Notes: generated by a model from the letters alone, not told the origin. A DNA stretch of 64,000 bases from Roseomonas sp. (GCA_031180725.1 JAPSLO010000002.1:124001-188000), one strand, 5' to 3'. Positions 1 through 9,220 are shown, counted from the stretch's first letter. Made by a program: numbers and translations.

Positions 1-2
1 GG

Positions 3-821
3 CCGACGCTGGGACGCATTCCCGCCTGGAATCCCAGCTTTCCGGATCGGCATATCGGTGGGCAGATCATGGCGGTCTCCGGCCCGCTCGCGCGGACCAT
101 CGCCGATGTGAAGCTGGCCTTCGAGGCGATGGCCGCGCGCGATGTGCGCGAGCCCTGGTGGGCGGATGTGCCGATGCAGGGTCCGCCCGCGCCGAAGCGT
201 GCGGCGCTCTGCGTAAAGCCCGAGGGCCTGCCGACGGTGCCGGAGGTGGAGGCGGCGCTGCGTGACGCGGCGAAGCGGCTGGAGGCCGCGGGCTGGGTGG
301 TAGAGGAAGTGCCCCTGCCGCCGCTGCGCGAGCCTGCGCAGTTGCAGGCGATCCTGTGGCTGGCGGAGACGCGGCGCGGGCTGAACAAGGCGGTCGCGGC
401 CGAGGACGACCCCGATGCCAGCTTCGTCTATGCGCAGATGGAGGCGCTGTGCCCCCCGCCGGACCTGTTCGGCTTCATGGACGCGCTGCAGCAGCGCGTG
501 GGCTTCGTGCGGCAGTGGATGGAGTTCTTCGAGACCTGGCCGGTGGCGCTCTCGCCGGTTTCCGCGGAGTTGCCCTTCCCCGACCTGCTGGACATCGAAA
601 GCCCCACTGCCTTCCGGCGGTTGATGGAAGCGCAGCTCACACAGGTGGGCCTGCCGCTGATGGGCCTGCCGGGGCTGACCGTGACCACCGGGCTGGTGGG
701 CCGCACGCCGGTGGGCGTGCAGCTTTTGGCCGGGCGCTATCGCGAGGACCTGCTGCTGGAAGCTGGCGCGGCCATCGAAGCTGGTGGCGTACCGACAACG
801 CCGGTGGAGCCGGCAGCGTAG
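3..821 (+). CDS. Amidase, C-terminal part (5' end outside window)
   Basis: This is the C-terminal part of an amidase-signature-family hydrolase, which cleaves an amide with a Ser-Ser-Lys triad. The frame is open from the first bases of the window, so the gene starts upstream and the catalytic residues are not visible. The visible start reads like the family segment that follows the nucleophile region (GRIP, then VSGPLARTIADV), and the C-terminal GLPGLTVTTG and TPVGVQLLAGRYRED match the conserved tail. ATG at 69 is internal. The substrate cannot be deduced. The gene is convergent with tyrC, with a strong hairpin between them. Confidence 0.85.
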   Translation, partial: PTLGRIPAWNPSFPDRHIGGQIMAVSGPLARTIADVKLAFEAMAARDVREPWWADVPMQGPPAPKRAALCVKPEGLPTVPEVEAALRDAAKRLEAAGWVVEEVPLPPLREPAQLQAILWLAETRRGLNKAVAAEDDPDASFVYAQMEALCPPPDLFGFMDALQQRVGFVRQWMEFFETWPVALSPVSAELPFPDLLDIESPTAFRRLMEAQLTQVGLPLMGLPGLTVTTGLVGRTPVGVQLLAGRYREDLLLEAGAAIEAGGVPTTPVEPAA

Positions 822-839
822 CTACTCCCTGCCGTTCCT

Positions 840-867
840 CTCCCTCCGCCGCTTGCGGTGGAGGGAG
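840..867. terminator. Hairpin between convergent amidase and tyrC
   Basis: A 12-bp stem (one G.U pair) has arms 840-851 and 856-867 around a CTTG loop. It sits in the 51-bp gap between two convergent genes, so it can end transcription from both sides. There is no clear T-tract on either strand, so a rho-independent mechanism is only inferred. Confidence 0.6.
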
Positions 868-872
868 AAGCC

Positions 873-1787
873 TTACGCCTGCTTCCGCTCGATCAGCCCG
901 CGCCGGATCTTCCGGCCGCGCTGGATGCGGTCCTCGATGTAGTCGGCCTGGCCCCAGCGCACCGCGCGGCCCAGCGCATGGGCATCCTCCGTGAAGCGCG
1001 CCAGCATCTCCAGCAGCGCCTCGCGGTTGTTCAGGAAGATGTCGCGCCACATCGTCGGATCGCTGGCCGCGATGCGGGTGAAATCGCGGAAGCCGGAAGC
1101 CGCGAATTTCAGCACCGCTTCCTTCGTCTCCTCCGCCAGGTCGTCGGCGGTGGAGCAGATGGTGAAGGCGATCAGATGCGGCAGGTGGGAGACGATGGCG
1201 ACGATCTTGTCATGCGTCGCCGGGTCCAGCATCTCCAGCATGGACCCGCAGCGGCGCCACAGCTCCGCAATCTTCTCCACCGCGGCCGGGTCGGTGCCAG
1301 GCAGCGGCGTCAGGATGCAGTAGCGCCCCTGGAACAGCTCGGCGAAGCCGGCGTCGGGGCCGGAAAATTCGGTACCCGCCATCGGATGCGCCGGCACCAG
1401 ATGCACACCTTTGGACATCAGCGGGCCGAGGTCGCGCACCACGCTGCCCTTGGTGGAGCCGACATCGCTGACAATCGCGCCCGGCTTCAGGTAAGGCGCG
1501 ACGGCCGCGCCCACCTCGGCATAGGCGCCGACGGGGATGCAGAAGATCACGGCATCCGCGCCCTGCACGGCCTTGGCGGGATCGGCCTCCACCTCGTCGG
1601 CGATGCCCAGCTCCCGCACGCGCTCCAGCGTCGCTGGCGTTTTCGCATGCGCCACGATGCTGCGCGCGATGTCGCCACGTGCCTGCGCGACGCGCGCGAT
1701 GGAACTGCCGATCAGCCCCACGCCCAGCAGGCAGAGACGGTCGAAAAGCGGCGCCTCGTTGGAGGCGCGGGGAAGGTCAGCCGCCAC
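873..1787 (-). CDS. tyrC: Prephenate/arogenate dehydrogenase
   Basis: A 304-residue TyrA-family dehydrogenase that oxidatively decarboxylates prephenate or arogenate with NAD(P) in tyrosine synthesis. The Rossmann motif GVGLIGSS lies at 22-29, DVGSTKG at about 108-114, and the family catalytic His is in AHPMAGTE (H134). There is no ACT domain, as usual for the short alphaproteobacterial type. Its start overlaps the end of hisC by 11 bp, so translation is coupled. It is the last gene of aroQ-hisC-tyrC. Substrate preference (prephenate versus arogenate) cannot be read from the sequence. Confidence 0.92.
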   Translation of the reverse strand: MAADLPRASNEAPLFDRLCLLGVGLIGSSIARVAQARGDIARSIVAHAKTPATLERVRELGIADEVEADPAKAVQGADAVIFCIPVGAYAEVGAAVAPYLKPGAIVSDVGSTKGSVVRDLGPLMSKGVHLVPAHPMAGTEFSGPDAGFAELFQGRYCILTPLPGTDPAAVEKIAELWRRCGSMLEMLDPATHDKIVAIVSHLPHLIAFTICSTADDLAEETKEAVLKFAASGFRDFTRIAASDPTMWRDIFLNNREALLEMLARFTEDAHALGRAVRWGQADYIEDRIQRGRKIRRGLIERKQA

Positions 1788-2862
1788 GTGCGAAAGCCGT
1801 CAGCGCTTCGATGACCAGCGTGTTCTCTTCCGCGGTGCCGATCGTCACGCGCAGCGCCTGGCCCAGGCCGTAGCCGCCCATGGCGCGCACGATCAGGCCG
1901 CGCGCGCGCAGATGGGCATCCGCCGCCTTGGCGCGCTCCGGCGTGCCAAAATCCACCAGCAGGAAGTTGCCCTCGCTGGGCCACACCTTCAGCCCGGCCG
2001 CGGTCAGAGCCTCGGCTACCTTGCCACGCCATTCACTGTTGTGGGCAACCGACTTCTCCACCCAGTCCGGCTCCGCCAGCGCGGCGATGCCGGCAGCCAT
2101 GGCGGCGGCGTTCACGTTGAAGGGGCCGCGCACGCGGCCCAGCACGTCCACGATAGCGGGCGGCGCATAGCACCAGCCCAGCCGCATCCCACCCATGCCG
2201 AAGATCTTGGAGAAGGTGCGGCACATCACCGTGTTCGGCGCGGCATCCACCAGCTTCACGCCCGGGTCGTAATCGGGCCGGGTGACGTATTCCGCATAGG
2301 CGGAATCCAGCACCAGCAGGATGTCGTCCCGCAACCCGGCGCGCAGGCGCTCCACCTCGCTCTGCGGCAGGATGCTGCCGGTCGGGTTGTTCGGATTGGC
2401 CAGGAACACCAGCCGGGTGCGCGGGCCGATGGCGGCAAGCATGCCGTCCACATCGGCCGTCAGGTTCTTCTCCGGCACCTTGATGACGCGGCAGCCGGCC
2501 CAGCGGCCGGTCAAGTCGTACATCATGAAGCCATGGGCGGACATCACCAGCTCCGTCCCCTCCCCGCCATAGGCGAGGATCAGCAAGGCCAGCAGCTCAT
2601 CGGACCCGTTGCCGCAGACGATGCGCGCGGGGTCCAACCCGAAGCGCGCACCGATCGCCTCCCGCAGCGCGGTGGCGCCTCCATCGGGGTAGCGATGCGC
2701 CTCCTTCGCCGCCTCCGCGATCGCGCGGATCGCGCCGGGCGGTGGGCCAAAGGCGCCCTCGTTGGAGGAGAGCTTGATCACACGGTTCACGCCCGGGACC
2801 TTGGACTCGCCGCCGACATAGGGTTCGACAGACAGGATGGAGGGGCGCGGCATCACGGTCAT
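1777..2862 (-). CDS. hisC: Histidinol-phosphate/aromatic aminotransferase
   Basis: A PLP-dependent class I/II aminotransferase of 361 residues. NPNNPTG is at 156-162 and the Schiff-base lysine is K219 in TFSKIFG, followed by the phosphate-binding Arg in MGGMRLGW. The frame opens 29 codons earlier, but that extension is Pro/Ser-rich and runs into aroQ; the ATG at 2862 gives the usual N-terminus ([14 protein letters not shown]) and lies 19 bp after aroQ. Lying between chorismate mutase and TyrC, it may transaminate prephenate or phenylpyruvates as well as imidazole-acetol phosphate. This dual role is inference from context. Confidence 0.9.
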   Translation of the reverse strand: MTVMPRPSILSVEPYVGGESKVPGVNRVIKLSSNEGAFGPPPGAIRAIAEAAKEAHRYPDGGATALREAIGARFGLDPARIVCGNGSDELLALLILAYGGEGTELVMSAHGFMMYDLTGRWAGCRVIKVPEKNLTADVDGMLAAIGPRTRLVFLANPNNPTGSILPQSEVERLRAGLRDDILLVLDSAYAEYVTRPDYDPGVKLVDAAPNTVMCRTFSKIFGMGGMRLGWCYAPPAIVDVLGRVRGPFNVNAAAMAAGIAALAEPDWVEKSVAHNSEWRGKVAEALTAAGLKVWPSEGNFLLVDFGTPERAKAADAHLRARGLIVRAMGGYGLGQALRVTIGTAEENTLVIEALTAFARGG

Positions 2863-2881
2863 GGCGGGGAACCCTGCTTCG

Positions 2882-3646
2882 TCAGTCGGTAACGGGGGTG
2901 GCGTAGGCGCCGAGGATGAGGGCCCCGGTCCCGGCGAGGCGGACGTCATCGGGGGCGATCATGCCGGGCAGCTCGGCCAGCAGAAGGTCATCTTCTCGCA
3001 GCAGGACGGCGGGGCGAAGGTCGGCACCGGCCAGGCGTGCCTCGGCCCCGGCGGGCAGGCGGACCAGCGTGTGGTCATCGCCAGAGGCATCGGGCGGGGT
3101 GGGCGAGAGAAGGAAGACGGTGGTGTCGGCGGGCCCCAGGAAGGGCAGCTTCGCCGTGACAAAGAGGTTAGGCAGTGCAGAGCGCCACCATCGGCCGCCC
3201 GGCGGCAGCGCGACCAGGGCGGCCCGGTCCTCGGCCTGTGCGGCGAGCGCGGCCTCCTCCGTGGCGCAGGGCGCAATTTGGCCGGACACGCCGATATGCT
3301 CGCGCAGCACCGCGACTCCCGCCGGCGGCAGCCAGGCCGCGACGCTCAGCGGCGCCTGCAGGCTGGTGGTGGCTGCCAGCAGTTCCCGCCATAGCCGCAC
3401 CAGCACCTGGCGCGGCAGCGGCCCCTGGTGGCGCGCAAGCAGCCGGCGAAGGATCGCGGCCTCCCGCCCTGGGCGCAGGGCGGGGCCCTGGCCCTTGGCG
3501 CGGCTCGCCGCCAGGCGCGCCACCACCTGCACCCGGCGCATTAGCAGGTCGTGCAGCGCATCGTCCAGCGCATCGATCTCAGCCCGCAGGGCGCTGAGAT
3601 CGACCTCCGGCGGAGGGTCTTCGGCAAGGACGGGTGAAGGTGGCAT
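2882..3646 (-). CDS. Chorismate mutase (AroQ) with degenerate PheA-like C-terminus
   Basis: About 254 residues. Residues 17-95 form an all-helical AroQ domain with the expected arginines, lysine (K51) and [12 protein letters not shown] signature, converting chorismate to prephenate. The following 160 residues begin like prephenate dehydratase in a P-protein ([15 protein letters not shown], then [13 protein letters not shown] in place of the usual VAYLGPEGTF), but the dehydratase motifs and ACT signature are missing. ATG 3646 is preferred; ATG 3673 is possible. First gene of aroQ-hisC-tyrC, so it feeds prephenate to tyrosine and phenylalanine synthesis. Whether the C-terminus has any activity is unknown. 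Confidence 0.8.
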   Translation of the reverse strand: MPPSPVLAEDPPPEVDLSALRAEIDALDDALHDLLMRRVQVVARLAASRAKGQGPALRPGREAAILRRLLARHQGPLPRQVLVRLWRELLAATTSLQAPLSVAAWLPPAGVAVLREHIGVSGQIAPCATEEAALAAQAEDRAALVALPPGGRWWRSALPNLFVTAKLPFLGPADTTVFLLSPTPPDASGDDHTLVRLPAGAEARLAGADLRPAVLLREDDLLLAELPGMIAPDDVRLAGTGALILGAYATPVTD

Positions 3647-3711
3647 GCGTTTCCGTGTCCCGAGGGGTTCCATAGAACCGGGCGCCCCGCCCGCCAAGGC
3701 AGCCCAGGCAA

Positions 3712-3751
3712 CCCGGGGACGCCGCCGCACACAGCCGGCGGTTGCCCCGGG
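3712..3751. promoter_or_regulatory. GC-rich hairpin in the aroQ/metX divergent region
   Basis: The outer arms CCCGGGG (3712-3718) and CCCCGGG (3745-3751) enclose an inner CCGCCG/CGGCGG stem. It lies between the divergent aroQ and metX starts and could be part of a leader RNA or a promoter-proximal structure. No SAM riboswitch consensus is recognised. Function unknown. Confidence 0.35.
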
Positions 3752-3794
3752 CGGGCCCTGCCCCTATTCCTTCGCCCCCGCACCGCCCAACATC

Positions 3795-3809
3795 GCCCCC
3801 TATGGGGGC
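3795..3809 (+). promoter_or_regulatory. Hairpin just before metX start
   Basis: The perfect inverted repeat GCCCCC-TAT-GGGGGC ends 11 bases before the metX ATG, over the ribosome-binding region. If transcribed, it could limit translation initiation of metX. This is inference; no ligand-binding aptamer is seen. Confidence 0.35.
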
Positions 3810-3820
3810 TCGGACGAGGC

Positions 3821-4975
3821 ATGACCGAGGCCCTCGCACCCTTCCAGCGGCTGGAACACCAGAGCGTCCTCTTCGAGGACGGCCTCGCGCTCGATTGCGG
3901 GGCGGTGGTCATGCCGCTGAAGGTTGCCTACCGCACCTATGGCCGGCTGAATGCCGCACGCAGCAACGCCGTGCTGGTCTGCCATGCGCTGACAGGCGAT
4001 CAGTATGTGGCCGAACGCCACCCGCTGACCGGCAAGCCCGGCTGGTGGGAGGCGGTGGTCGGCCCCGGCAAACCCATCGACACCGACCGCTACTTCGTCA
4101 TCTGCGCCAATGTGCTGGGCGGCTGCATGGGCTCCTCCGGCCCGCCGGAGGAGATGACGGATGCCGAGGGCCGCGGCCTGGGCCGGCCCTGGGGCACCGA
4201 TTTCCCCTCCATCACCATCCGCGACATGGTGCGCGCGCAGAAGCGCCTGGTGGACCATCTGGGGATCGGGCGGCTGCTGGCGGTGGTCGGCGGCTCCATG
4301 GGCGGGATGCAGGTGCTGGAATGGGCGGCGACCTATCCGGAGATGATGGTCGCGGCCGCGCCGATCGCGACCGCCAGCTATCACTCCGCCCAGAACATCG
4401 CCTTCCATGAGGTCGGCCGCGCCGCCATCCATGGCGACCCCGACTGGAAGGGCGGCCGCTACTGGGAGGACGGGCGCATCCCGGCCAAGGGCCTGTCGGT
4501 GGCCCGGATGGTCGCGCATATCACCTATTTGTCCGAAGCCGCCCTGACCCGGAAATTCGGCCGCAAACTACGTGGCGCCTCCGCCCTCACCTTCCTCGAG
4601 GACGTGTTCGAGGTGGAGAGCTATCTCCGCTACCAGGGCTCCACCTTCGTCCGGCGCTTCGATGCCAACAGCTACCTGACCATCACCCGGGCGATGGACT
4701 ACTTCGACCTCGCCTCGGAACATGGCGGAGAGGTGGCGGCGGCCTTCCGGGGCTCGCCCATCCGCTTCCTGGTTACCTCCTTCAGCTCCGACTGGCTGTT
4801 CCCCACAGTGGAAAGCCGGGCCCTGGTACGCGCGCTGAACGCGGCAGCGGCCAATGTCTCCTTTATCGAGATCGCGACCGACAAGGGCCACGACGCCTTC
4901 CTGCTGGATGAGCCGGTCTTCCACCGGGCACTGGGAGGCTTCCTGCAGGGAGCGGCGGAACGCGCCGGTGTGTGA
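3821..4975 (+). CDS. metX: Homoserine O-acetyltransferase
   Basis: An alpha/beta-hydrolase-fold acyltransferase of 384 residues that activates homoserine for methionine synthesis. The nucleophile is S159 in GGSMGGMQ; the acid and base of the triad are in SDWLFP and in GHDAFLLD near the C-terminus. The [13 protein letters not shown] segment is typical of MetX. Acetyl- versus succinyl-CoA use cannot be decided with certainty by eye. metW follows 84 bp downstream on the same strand, the usual alphaproteobacterial pair. Confidence 0.93.
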   Translation: MTEALAPFQRLEHQSVLFEDGLALDCGAVVMPLKVAYRTYGRLNAARSNAVLVCHALTGDQYVAERHPLTGKPGWWEAVVGPGKPIDTDRYFVICANVLGGCMGSSGPPEEMTDAEGRGLGRPWGTDFPSITIRDMVRAQKRLVDHLGIGRLLAVVGGSMGGMQVLEWAATYPEMMVAAAPIATASYHSAQNIAFHEVGRAAIHGDPDWKGGRYWEDGRIPAKGLSVARMVAHITYLSEAALTRKFGRKLRGASALTFLEDVFEVESYLRYQGSTFVRRFDANSYLTITRAMDYFDLASEHGGEVAAAFRGSPIRFLVTSFSSDWLFPTVESRALVRALNAAAANVSFIEIATDKGHDAFLLDEPVFHRALGGFLQGAAERAGV

Positions 4976-5059
4976 CCCCAGGTCCCGGTAGGCCAAATGC
5001 TGGACGGGGGGCCGCGCGGCGACTAGACCAGCGGCCCCAGTCGCAGCGGAACGGGTCAG

Positions 5060-5701
5060 GTGCCGGACTCCTCGGCCGAAGTGCGCTTCGTCGCCAAGAA
5101 CATGCGGCTCGACCTTCGGCTGATCGCCGATATGGTCGCCGAAGGGGCGCGCGTGCTTGATATCGGCTGCGGCGACGGCACCCTGATCGAGCACCTGACG
5201 CGCGAGAAGCGCGCGGACGCCCGCGGAATCGAGATCGATATGGCGGAGGCGACCAAGGCGGTGGCGGCCGGGCTGCCTGTGATCCATGGCGATGCCGATA
5301 CGGACCTGGCCTTCTATCCGGACGGCGCCTTCGATTATGTCGTGCTCAGCCGCACCCTTCAGGCGGTGGAACGGCCGCGGGAAGTGCTGCGCCAGATGCT
5401 GCGCATCGGGCGCTACGCCATCGTCTCCTTCCCGAATTTTGGGCACTGGCAGTTGCGCTGGAAGCTGCTGACCACCGGCCGCATGCCCGACAACGAGACC
5501 TGGGACCGGAAGTGGTACGAGACCCCTAACATCCACCCCTGCACGATCCGCGACTTCTTCGCCCTTTGCGCGGAGGAGGGATATGTGGTGGAGCGCTGGC
5601 TGGCCGTGGACGACAAGGGCCTGAAGTCACCCTGGAAGCGCTCCCCCTGGCTGGCCAACCTGTTCGGTGAACAGGGGCTCTTCCTGCTGCGGCGGGGCTG
5701 A
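5060..5701 (+). CDS. metW: Methionine biosynthesis protein MetW
   Basis: 213 residues with a GTG start at 5060 (no closer ATG fits). The class I methyltransferase fold is shown by VLDIGCGDGTLIEHL near residues 31-45, followed by RGIEIDMAEATKAV and the MetW-type VVLSRTLQAVERPREVL. In related bacteria MetW is needed together with MetX for efficient homoserine acylation. The position directly after metX supports this role. It is more likely a MetX partner than a free methyltransferase. Confidence 0.9.
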   Translation: MPDSSAEVRFVAKNMRLDLRLIADMVAEGARVLDIGCGDGTLIEHLTREKRADARGIEIDMAEATKAVAAGLPVIHGDADTDLAFYPDGAFDYVVLSRTLQAVERPREVLRQMLRIGRYAIVSFPNFGHWQLRWKLLTTGRMPDNETWDRKWYETPNIHPCTIRDFFALCAEEGYVVERWLAVDDKGLKSPWKRSPWLANLFGEQGLFLLRRG

Positions 5702-5708
5702 CCCGCCT

Positions 5709-5915
5709 TCAGTGGACCGCGGCCGAAATCAGGTCCGCGGCAAGCAGGTCCGCGACCGGCTGCTCAGGCACCAGGGCGGCGGCCAGTGCCGCATGCCGCG
5801 CTGCGCCCTCAGCGCCCAGGCGGCGGCACTCGGCCTCGATATAGGCGAGCATCATCAGCAGGGCCGAGCGGTCGGTCGTCTTGGCTTCTGGCTTCGCGCG
5901 CATGGGGCATCCCAT
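5709..5915 (-). CDS. Small conserved-looking hypothetical protein
   Basis: Up to 68 residues (64 if the ATG at 5903 is used), ending 7 bp from the convergent metW stop. The sequence is charged at the N-terminus (RAKPEAKTTDR) and then mostly amphipathic helix (SALLMMLAYIEAECRRLG...). No known domain, signal or membrane segment is seen. The codon pattern is consistent with real coding, but function is unknown. Confidence 0.5.
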   Translation of the reverse strand: MGCPMRAKPEAKTTDRSALLMMLAYIEAECRRLGAEGAARHAALAAALVPEQPVADLLAADLISAAVH

Positions 5916-6181
5916 CGTTCAGATCGTCCGGCACAACCGGCGGACCACTGCATTATGATTGGCATACAACTCACGTCTCCGTGAAGTGCCAATCGCATCG
6001 CCTCGATTTCAACCCGCAGTAGCGGCCGTGGCGCCGGCTGGCGTGGACGTCACTGCACATTGGCGGGTTCGCCGCGATCCTGGTTTGCTCTCCGCCACGC
6101 GCCTTGCGAGGATGCCGCTGGCGGCGGCCGGAGACGGCCGCCGATTCCGCGGCGAGGCTCTGGTAAGGGGGAAACGCGAAG

Positions 6182-6904
6182 ATGGCACGTGTGGCACTTG
6201 TCACCGGCGGGCAACGTGGCATTGGCGCCGCTATCAGCGAGACCCTGCAGGCGGCCGGGCGCCGGGTCGTCGCCTCCTATGCCGGCAATGATGCGGCCGC
6301 CGCCGCCTTCACGGAACGCACCGGAATTCCCTGTTACAAGTTCGACGTCAGCGATTTCGATGCCTGCCAGGCCGCGGTGGCCAAGATCGAGGCAGAGGTC
6401 GGCCCGATCGAGATCCTCGTCAACAATGCCGGTATCACGCGTGATGCCATGCTGCGCAAGCTGACGCGGCAGTGGTGGGACGAGGTGATCGACACCAACC
6501 TTGGCTCCTGCTTCAACATGTGCAAGGCGGTGTGGGACGGGATGAACGCCCGCAAATTCGGCCGCATCGTGAATATCGGCTCCATCAACGGCCAGGCCGG
6601 ACAGCTCGGCCAGGTGAACTATGCCGCGGCCAAGTCGGGCATTCACGGCTTCACCAAGGCGCTGGCGCTGGAAGGCGCGCGCAACCAGGTCACGGTGAAC
6701 GCGGTGGCGCCCGGCTATGTGGACACGGAGATGGTGCGCGCCGTGCCAGCCGATGTGCTGCAGAAGATCATCGCGCGCATTCCGATGGGCCGGCTGGGCC
6801 GCGCCGAGGACATTGCGCGCGGCGTCGCCTTCCTGACCGCGGACGATGCCGATTTCATCACCGGCTCCACCCTGTCCATCAACGGCGGCCAGCACATGTA
6901 CTGA
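6182..6904 (+). CDS. phbB: Acetoacetyl-CoA reductase
   Basis: A 240-residue short-chain dehydrogenase. The cofactor motif TGGQRGIGAAI lies at 7-17, NNAG near 81-84, and the catalytic Ser in NIGSINGQAGQ is followed by YAAAKSG (Tyr-x3-Lys). The IPMGRLGRAEDIARGVAFL and GSTLSINGGQHMY ends match PhbB. It reduces acetoacetyl-CoA to (R)-3-hydroxybutyryl-CoA with NADPH for polyhydroxybutyrate synthesis. A GGGGGAA ribosome-binding site precedes the ATG. No phbA or phbC is adjacent. Confidence 0.9.
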   Translation: MARVALVTGGQRGIGAAISETLQAAGRRVVASYAGNDAAAAAFTERTGIPCYKFDVSDFDACQAAVAKIEAEVGPIEILVNNAGITRDAMLRKLTRQWWDEVIDTNLGSCFNMCKAVWDGMNARKFGRIVNIGSINGQAGQLGQVNYAAAKSGIHGFTKALALEGARNQVTVNAVAPGYVDTEMVRAVPADVLQKIIARIPMGRLGRAEDIARGVAFLTADDADFITGSTLSINGGQHMY

Positions 6905-6907
6905 ACG

Positions 6908-6939
6908 GGCGGGAGCCGGGGCTGCCCGGCTCTCCCGCC
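6908..6939 (+). terminator. Hairpin after phbB
   Basis: The 13-bp stem is GGCGGGAG+CCGGG pairing with CCCGG+CTCCCGCC, with a two-base bulge and a GCTG loop, 4 bases after the phbB stop. There is no T-tract. It probably attenuates or ends phbB transcription before the YciI gene. Confidence 0.5.
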
Positions 6940-6957
6940 GCACGGGGAGGCGCGACC

Positions 6958-7602
6958 ATGGCGTGGCTGATCCTGGCCTATGACGGCGCCGACGAGGGTG
7001 CACCTCAGCGGCGCATCGGGGCGCGGGATGCGCATGTGGCCTTCATCACCGCGGAGGCCGCTGCGGGCCGTCTGCTGCTCGGGCTGCCGTTGCACGATGA
7101 GCAGGCGCACAGCATAGGATCGCTGATGGTGATCGCGGGCGAGGACCGTGCCGCGCGCGACGCCTATTTGGAACGGGAGCCCTTCACCCGGTCCGGGGTC
7201 TGGCGGCGCGTGGAATGTCACCCCTGCCGTGTCGCGCCCCTGCCCTATGCGCCCTGGCCCACGCCAGGCAGTGCCATGCCCGGGCCGCGCAGCCACACCA
7301 TCATCATCGCCTGGGACGACAAGGATGCCGGGGCGCTGGAACGCCGCCTGGCGGCACGCGCCGCGCATTTCGCGCGGGTACGGCCCCTGGCGGAGAACGG
7401 GACGCTGCTGTTCGGCGCCGCCATCCTGGACGCGCCCGAAGGACGGATGGTCGGCTCTGTTGCCGTCACCCGGCACACTGACCATGAATCCGCCCGCCGC
7501 TTCTGGGCGGAGGACCCTTATGTCACCAGCGGTGTCTGGCAGGACATGACCCTGCATGGAACGCTGCTGCGCCCCCTGCCCTACAAGCCCCTGCCGCATT
7601 GA
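6958..7602 (+). CDS. Tandem YciI-like (YCII) domain protein
   Basis: 214 residues with two successive YCII domains, about 1-100 and 115-214. Each has the YciI pattern: an N-terminal strand (MAWLILAYDG; HTIIIAWDD), R...RDAH/R..AH with the conserved His, a G-x-L-L-x-G strand, and ...DP/EPFxxSGVW. YciI proteins are usually about 95 residues and act as small ferredoxin-fold dimers; here one chain may supply both halves. The open frame runs much further upstream, but the ATG at 6958 with GGGGAGG before it is the clear start. Biochemical role unknown. Confidence 0.8.
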   Translation: MAWLILAYDGADEGAPQRRIGARDAHVAFITAEAAAGRLLLGLPLHDEQAHSIGSLMVIAGEDRAARDAYLEREPFTRSGVWRRVECHPCRVAPLPYAPWPTPGSAMPGPRSHTIIIAWDDKDAGALERRLAARAAHFARVRPLAENGTLLFGAAILDAPEGRMVGSVAVTRHTDHESARRFWAEDPYVTSGVWQDMTLHGTLLRPLPYKPLPH

Positions 7603-7659
7603 CGGAACGCAGCCGCGCCCTGGCCGTTTGGCTGCCTTTCCCAGCACGGAGAGGACGCC

Positions 7660-7893
7660 ATGGCCGGCAACAAGCACCCGAAGACCGAAGCCGAGCGCCA
7701 TATCGCCGATGTGCCGCGCCCGCCCTCGGATGAGGACCGGAACCCGGGTATCGGCAGTTCCAAGGGCACCTTCGGACGCGGAACGGATCCCGCCGTCATC
7801 GAAGGCGAGAACACCTCGGAAGGCGATGTGATGAACGATGTCGGCCGCACCGGCGCGGTGCCGGAAGGCCGCACGGGTCGTACCAACCGCTGA
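7660..7893 (+). CDS. Small hydrophilic disordered protein
   Basis: 77 residues, nearly all polar, Gly, Pro and charged (MAGNKHPKTEAERHIADV ... TGRTNR), with no hydrophobic core. It is preceded by a GAGAGGA ribosome-binding site. It resembles small stress-type disordered proteins seen in this bacterial group, but no named family is recognised. It lies between the YciI protein and the AhpD-like gene on the same strand. Confidence 0.55.
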   Translation: MAGNKHPKTEAERHIADVPRPPSDEDRNPGIGSSKGTFGRGTDPAVIEGENTSEGDVMNDVGRTGAVPEGRTGRTNR

Positions 7894-7939
7894 CGCCGCC
7901 ACCCGCTTGCGGCAGCATGGCGGCCAGGAGGAGCGCCGC

Positions 7940-8329
7940 ATGCCGCAATTGGTGGACTACGAGGATGCGCTGCCGGAAGTGCGGGCGGTCTATGATGCCA
8001 TCAAGGCCGCCCGCGGCGTGCCGGATGTGAACAATTTCTGGAAGGCACTGGCGGTGCATCCGCCGACCCTCTCCCGCACCTGGGACAGCCTGCGCCAGGT
8101 GATGCCGCCGGGCGCGCTGGACCCACTGGTGAAGGAGATGCTGTACCTTGCCGTTTCCATGGCCAACGGCTGCCAATACTGCATTGCCAGCCACAGCGCC
8201 GCCGCCCGCGCCAAGGGCATGACGGACGCGCAGTACGGCGAGTTGCTGGCCGTGGTGGGCATGGCCAGCGAAACCAATCGGCTGGCCGAGGCCATGCGCG
8301 TGCCAGTGGACGCCCGGTTCGAAGCTTAG
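7940..8329 (+). CDS. AhpD-like carboxymuconolactone decarboxylase family protein
   Basis: 129 residues of the AhpD/CMD fold. It has the peroxidase-type motif with E66, C78-x2-C81 (NGCQYCIASH) and H85, so thiol-based peroxide reduction is likely rather than decarboxylation. AGGAGG lies just before the ATG at 7940; the longer upstream frame is not needed. It follows two small genes on the same strand, suggesting a stress-related set. Confidence 0.8.
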   Translation: MPQLVDYEDALPEVRAVYDAIKAARGVPDVNNFWKALAVHPPTLSRTWDSLRQVMPPGALDPLVKEMLYLAVSMANGCQYCIASHSAAARAKGMTDAQYGELLAVVGMASETNRLAEAMRVPVDARFEA

Positions 8330-8368
8330 CCTTCGCGGCCGGCGGAGCGCGCTGTAAGAGCCGCAGCC

Positions 8369-9214
8369 ATGTCACCCGCCACTCTCGCCGGCTGCGGCGC
8401 CCTGCTGCTCTGGGCCTTCCTCGCCCTCCTCTCGCGCCTGGCCGCCGGGTTGCCGCCGCTGCAGCTCACCGCAATGGGCTTCGCCGTGGGTGGGCTGGTG
8501 GGATTGGTGGCGGTGCTGGCGCGTGGCGAGGCCGCCACGCTGCGCCAGAAGCCGATTGCTTGGCTGCACGGCGTGGGCGGGCTGTTCGGCTATCACGCGC
8601 TGTACTTCCTTGCCTTCGCGTTGGCGCCGGCGGTGGAGGTGAACCTCATCAATTATCTCTGGCCGCTGCTGATCGTGCTGCTCTCCGCGCCGATTCGCCG
8701 CATGCGGCTCGGGCCGGCGCGGCTGGCAGGGGTGGGGCTTGGCGTGCTGGGCTGCGCGCTGCTGGTGGGACCCGGCGCCTCCTTCCCGCCGGAAGCGATC
8801 CCGGGCTTCGTGGCGGCGCTGGGCTGCGCGGTGGTGTGGTCGGTCTATTCCGTCACCTCCGGGCTGCCGGCGCTGGCGCGCGTTCCAACCGGCGCGGTGG
8901 CCGGCTTCTGCCTGGCGACAGCGGCGCTGGCCGCGCTGGTGCATCTGGCCTTCGAGACCACGGTGAGGCCGACGGCGCGCGAGTGGCTGGCCGTGCTGGC
9001 GCTGGGGCTGGGGCCGGTAGGAGCGGCCTTCTTCCTGTGGGATGTCGGGATGAAGCGCGGCGATCCGCGGCTACTGGGCACGCTGGCCTATGCCGTGCCG
9101 GTCGCCTCCACGCTGCTGCTGATCGCGGCCGGCGAGGGCCAGATGTCGTTGCGCATCGCCGCCGCCACGCTGCTGGTGGCGGGTGGCGGCTTCATCGCGG
9201 CGCGAGCCCGCTGA
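8369..9214 (+). CDS. EamA/DMT-family transporter
   Basis: 281 residues with about ten hydrophobic segments and the internal duplication typical of EamA drug/metabolite exporters (first half ending near LLVGPGASF, second half from VAALGCAVVWSVYS). The C-terminal LAYAVPVASTLLLIAAGE is a family hallmark. Substrate unknown. It is convergent with the methyltransferase gene, leaving only 6 bp between stops. Confidence 0.85.
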   Translation: MSPATLAGCGALLLWAFLALLSRLAAGLPPLQLTAMGFAVGGLVGLVAVLARGEAATLRQKPIAWLHGVGGLFGYHALYFLAFALAPAVEVNLINYLWPLLIVLLSAPIRRMRLGPARLAGVGLGVLGCALLVGPGASFPPEAIPGFVAALGCAVVWSVYSVTSGLPALARVPTGAVAGFCLATAALAALVHLAFETTVRPTAREWLAVLALGLGPVGAAFFLWDVGMKRGDPRLLGTLAYAVPVASTLLLIAAGEGQMSLRIAAATLLVAGGGFIAARAR

Positions 9215-9220
9215 ACCGCG

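Noticed and set aside
858-1814. 318-codon plus-strand frame opposite tyrC
   Set aside because: Antisense shadow rich in Arg, His and Gln with no family similarity; tyrC on the minus strand has full motifs.
3652-3820. SAM riboswitch before metX
   Set aside because: Strong hairpins exist, but no SAM-I, SAM-II or SAM/SAH aptamer core could be recognised by eye.
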